A stretch of DNA of 64,000 nt from Sipunculus nudus (lineage: Eukaryota > Annelida > Sipuncula > Golfingiida > Sipunculidae): NCBI GenBank assembly GCA_026874595.1, contig CM049318.1:42574456-42638455 (forward strand), given 5' to 3'. Below, one piece after another: positions 60,343 to 64,000 of this stretch. The position numbers and the translations under genes were made by a program. The notes beneath the pieces are model-generated. The model had not been told where the DNA came from, did no database searches, and was given only the letters and a program-made list of their open reading frames with translations. Position 1 is the stretch's first letter. Every line of letters begins with the position of its first letter.

Positions 60343-62159
60343 TTGCGTGAGGAGCGTAATGACTATCCCAGACCTACACCTAAGATAGAATAATAAAAGA
60401 AAGAATTTTTACTGAAGTTTTCTTTTGATCAATGTAATTTTGCAGAACATGATACAGAGATTTAATTGTCATTTGTGTACATTCAGGCATTCTGATGTGG
60501 TTTATGAAAAACATGTAAAGTCCTGAACTTACGATACATGTAGAAAAATAACTCTGATATCGCATGACCCGATAACCAATCTTTCACTTTCATGATTTGA
60601 ATCATACATAGGTTAGCTGTCAAATCACACTTTGCTTTTTGATTTAACAGATATGGTCAGTGACAACCAATTAAGAAAATCCTTATATTTCAAATACATG
60701 TATATATTTTTTAATTTGTTTAGGAACGTTTAATATTTTTAATGCCCACATCCTCTATATATTCTACACATAACACTGACAGGGCACCAGATCCCTCTAC
60801 TCTCTGGAACCCAAGAAGAATTTATCTTCCAAATGAGTTAGCTGACAAAGGGAATGTTTCTGGTACCATGGATCCCCGTTTACTTTTGAGTTTATAGTCA
60901 CTATGTTTGTTGAACCATTCCGCAGTAGCTGTGGGTGTTGTATTTGACTTTAAGTTGGCATGGGTTTAAGTTGTTAGTTTGTTAAACCGGTCCGCTATAG
61001 CTGCTGACATTATATTCAAACTCGACTATTCCACAGAAGAATAGAGAATATAATGATCAAAAACGAGTGGACATTCCCGTTCCGAAGACGGGAAATCAAT
61101 TCTACTGGGACCGCTTCTTTATTCGGATCCACATTAATATCTAATGGTTGGTGAACCCCTCCCATATTTCATTTAAATTGGTAGTTTTTTGCATATTCCT
61201 GCTAACAAACAATCAAAAAAACCAACCAACTAGCAAACAGACAGGGATGAAAACATACCTCCTTGCAGAGGTAATCAGTCCATGAGAGGCAGAATTTAAA
61301 GGTCCATTTATGACAGGTCTGTTGATCATCCATTTAATACACATCCTGTCTCAACAACCCTTTATTCTGAAATATGTTTAACCGCATATTTATATTGTTC
61401 CATTGATTATGACTGCCGTCATATTAATCATACACATGACGTGAATAAGGTTCATTTTAGCGTCTGTTGAGAGTCATTATATAATTTTTAGTAAGGCTTC
61501 CCGGTTTCATGAGACATGCCCCATATATTGTAATCGTTTCGCATATTTTTTCCAGCTTATTGTTTATCACATATTGTGATTGCCATTATGTCTCATTTAT
61601 AGCCTTACATTTGCATTCTTTCTTTTAGTGATACTAACCTGTGTGACACGGGGTAATTACGAAAAGCTATAAAAACGAGCATTAGATACAACTGCGGACA
61701 GCCGTAACGACCGGGAACGTTTTTAATCAGGCCATAAAAAATAGGACACACGCTGAAGGAGTTATCCAAAGAATCGTTTCTGTCTTGTTAGCACGTGGTT
61801 TGTCTCTCTAAATGTGTTTATTGTGTCATGAACTTGGGTTTATGAGGACATTAAGCAAAGTGATTGACTCTCCGTATAAATCGGAGAGAAAACAAAAAAG
61901 TATAAAAAATAATCCTCTAATCAACTTTAATGTCGATACGTGACAGGACAATGAGGACACCTGAACTCTAGACTAACCGGCACATGTCTCTTTCAACGTG
62001 TGACGGGGATTTATAATGTTTGAATTAACAAGGCAAGACATCCTACCTGAAACGAGCGACATAAATTTCCTTTAAAGGTACGTTGCCGTGTAATTAAATC
62101 ATTTGCATTAACGAGCCATAATGTACTAATGACCATGATCCACATTAGCTTCTGAACAT
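60343..62159. other. Unannotated sequence
   Basis: No supported gene. A small hairpin CTCTCCG...CGGAGAG is at about 61869-61889. Confidence 0.4.
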
Positions 62160-62445
62160 AACAAAAGCAATTAAATTTTCATTAAGAGATCTAGCTTATA
62201 TTAAATCAGTTGATAAAATGAAGTCATTAATTTGGTTTGTATTAAATAATTTTGTTTATATTACGATATTTCACTTAAATTTAAGTCATTTGTTTTATTT
62301 TAGATCATTTGGTTTATATCTTGTTTACAAAAAGTCATTAAGTTTAAATCAAGTAGTAATTAAGTCATTTGGTTTATTTTAAGTCATTTGGTCTACATTA
62401 AGGCATATGATGTTTATTAAGTTCTTTGGTTTACGTTACGGAATC
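62160..62445. repeat. Degenerate repeat of about 20 bp (AAGTCATTTGGTTTAT)
   Basis: About 11 loosely spaced units of TTAAGTCATTTGGTTTATTT and derivatives. Old and diverged. Confidence 0.7.
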
Positions 62446-62509
62446 TAATATCAACAGATCACGAATGCGTGATGAACATAAATTTTGTGGTGGGAAAAAA
62501 ATCAGATTC

Positions 62510-63244
62510 TGTAACACTAAGCAGCGTGAAATGTCTAGGGGAATGAATAAAGCAGTCATTTTTTTTTGTTAGCAAATAACTATAATTTATCCTTAAAACA
62601 ACCCTAACATTACAGTACACTAAATCGATACAATTACACAGTACAACAACAGTATAACAGCAAATCAATATAATCACACAGCCTAATACACAAAGTGCAC
62701 AGTACCTGGATACCACCACCGACACAGCGACAAGTCCTTTAAAGCATATAATTCAGATGAACAGTTCACAAAAATCTTCTCAGAGAATAACATTGCAATG
62801 TAAAGCTCTTGTAATAATCCCGAAAGTACACTGAAGACCAAACAAAATTCTTCACAAATCCAGAAGAAAATCTGTAACTGCCGCACTTATCGGAATAGGT
62901 CCCACAAACTGACATACACGGTTCTGTGTCCGCTGGAATATTCTCTCACCTCTCACGGCTCTAAAAACACAGCCCCTATTTATGACCTTTCATCCGAAAA
63001 CTCTACAAAATTCCCTTTCACGAACAATCGAAAAGAATAACACATAATTCACAGTACACACGCTAAAGGAAACATCTCGAACAGAGAACGCCGTGTCAGG
63101 GTTCACACGTGGGCCAGCCCGGCCCGGCCAGGCGATGCTGCGTGCTACACGAACCAAATGCCAACAACACATGGAACATCCGTGTGCACAATAAAACAAT
63201 CATCTGTAAGACCGCTCCACACAATAAAAGGGGCACCTGAAACA
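62510..63244 (-). mobile_element. 3' LTR of a Ty3/gypsy retrotransposon (735 bp)
   Basis: Read on the minus strand it starts TGTTTCAGGTGCCCC directly after a polypurine tract and ends AGTGTTACA, giving the expected TG...CA borders. A TATA-like ATAAATAG lies at 62976-62983 (minus), a plausible LTR promoter. The short ORFs at 62459-62725, 62683-62886 and 62990-63199 fall within it and are not genes. The right border is well supported by the tract; the left border is inferred because the partner LTR is outside the window. Confidence 0.75.
62976..62983 (-). promoter_or_regulatory. Candidate TATA box of the LTR
   Basis: ATAAATAG on the minus strand, followed by GGGGCTGTG, inside the LTR about 260 bp from its start. 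It is placed where a U3 promoter would be expected. Confidence 0.4.
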
Positions 63245-63255
63245 CTCCCCCTCCT
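63245..63255 (-). promoter_or_regulatory. Polypurine tract (plus-strand primer site)
   Basis: AGGAGGGGGAG on the minus strand ends exactly where the LTR begins with TGTTTC, the canonical position for plus-strand priming in LTR elements. Confidence 0.8.
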
Positions 63256-63375
63256 GTAAGAAAAGAGAAAAGTTTCTCAAAACTTTTTTTTTTGCGATCA
63301 CAATCACTAAATTTTTACAACATCTCAAAAATCATCTTATTTACAACATTACATAAACATCTCGTTTACAACATT

Positions 63376-64000
63376 TCATAAACATCTCGATAAGGAATCA
63401 GCAAGTACATTGTCGTTTCCTTTAATGTGTCTGATTTCAAGGTTGTAATCCTGTAAGAACAAACTCCATCTCAACAATCTTTGATTTTTACACTTCAACT
63501 TGTTCATGAACGTGAGGGGATTGTGATCACTGAAGACAATGATAGGCTTGACTGATGAAGTACCATAAACTTCAAATGTTGCAATGCCAAAATCGAAGCC
63601 AAACATTCCTTTTCAATAGTGGAGTTTTTTTTTCTGGTTAAACTTTCTTGAGAAATGAGAAATTGGAGGATCTATGCCATCATTGCCTTCTTGTAACAAC
63701 ACAGCACCAGCAGCAGTATCACTAACATCTACAACTAACTTAAAAGGTACAGAAAAGTCTGGAGCTACCAAAACTGGTGAACTTTCAAATTCTGAAATGC
63801 ATTTTCACACCGAAAATTCCATACAAACTTTTGTTTCTTATTACAAATTAGTCAAAGTTTCAGCTACAGCAGAAAAATTTGGACAAAACTTCCTGTAGTA
63901 TCCAACCATACGAAGAAAATGCATTATTTGCTTTTTGTTCTCTGGTCTAGGAACTGCAGAAATAGCACTTATCTTAGCACTAACAGGTTTTACTTGACCC
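63376..64000 (-). pseudogene. pol: Ty3/gypsy pol fragment: RT C-terminus and RNase H, frameshifted
   Basis: The minus strand encodes the end of a gypsy-type reverse transcriptase and its RNase H, entering from the right window edge. 63844-63999 reads an RT connection segment (FLRMVGYYRKFCPNFS) and ends in two stops (63838-63843). About 63628-63795, in a different frame, reads the VLVAPDFSVPF, VVDVSDTAAGAVL and ISHFSRKFN part of the RNase H lead-in. 63376-63606 reads the rest, with FSDHNPLTFM and the closing NVLADSLSR motif, stopping at 63376-63378. At least two frame breaks make it inactive. No integrase lies between it and the polypurine tract 120 bp away, although Ty3/gypsy elements normally encode it there. 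The family assignment is secure. Confidence 0.9.

Noticed and set aside
62459-63199. Three minus-strand ORFs of 67-88 codons
   Set aside because: They fall in the LTR, lack recognisable domains, and overlap promoter and terminal sequence.

Overview
This window is non-coding, repeat-dominated DNA from an animal genome, most likely a mollusc or another lophotrochozoan. The taxonomic call is an inference from three things: (i) a Penelope-like element with a GIY-YIG endonuclease, a Ty3/gypsy element, a Ginger-type element and a hAT-type element occur together; (ii) the window contains AGGTCA-rich and GACGGACGG-rich dispersed repeats of the kind I associate with bivalve and gastropod genomes; (iii) the background is AT-rich and intron-like, with no operons or bacterial gene signals. 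I found no complete host gene. The only host-like coding signals are one possible 77-bp exon (42752-42828), one short minus-strand ORF (39829-40026) and one decayed coding region of unknown family (28224-29117).

Layout. 1-2371 is an almost perfect inverted duplication of the 3' end of a Penelope-like retroelement. 2688-3550 is a pogo/Tc1-like non-autonomous transposon with a TA target duplication. Minisatellites follow at 4093-4500 (45 bp unit) and 7330-8757 (66 bp unit). 9850-11300 is a degenerate dispersed repeat. 12343-13020 has a 36 bp unit. 13826-14770 is a 40 bp minisatellite split by a 696 bp element flanked by a 9 bp duplication. 17130-17790 has a 57 bp unit. 18945-23775 holds two adjoining, related satellites (39 bp, then 42 bp). 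24.1-27.3 kb carries a recurrent GTAACGGAGTTGA motif and is interrupted by a hAT-like element with a perfect 8 bp duplication (25508-26600). 29620-34640 is the largest array (38 bp unit, about 130 copies), and a small inverted island of it lies at 37173-37416.

36.2-39.4 kb and 46.2-50.6 kb contain members of a foldback-type family. Its terminal inverted repeats are themselves minisatellites (TTATTACAATATGGGCCG-like units) ending in TGTTAC...GTAACA. A 1391 bp Ginger-like element (37430-38820) also ends TGTTAC...GTAACA, also has repeats inside its inverted termini, and keeps broken N- and C-terminal pieces of a transposase-like protein. Further arrays lie at 40220-41450 (46 bp), 44240-46235 (50 bp), 46245-46990 (about 248 bp), 47100-48330 (about 290 bp, AGGTCA-rich), 48440-48705 (18 bp) and 52325-53945 (32-42 bp, with a 546 bp duplication). 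The right end (62510-64000) is a minus-strand gypsy retrotransposon: a 735 bp 3' LTR, a polypurine tract, RNase H and broken reverse transcriptase, with no integrase.

How the parts relate. About a third of the window is tandem array. Several arrays have units divisible by three, so they produce long but meaningless ORFs. The strongest candidate for something undescribed is the foldback family whose termini look like Ginger termini, together with the Ginger-like element that could be its source of mobilising enzyme.
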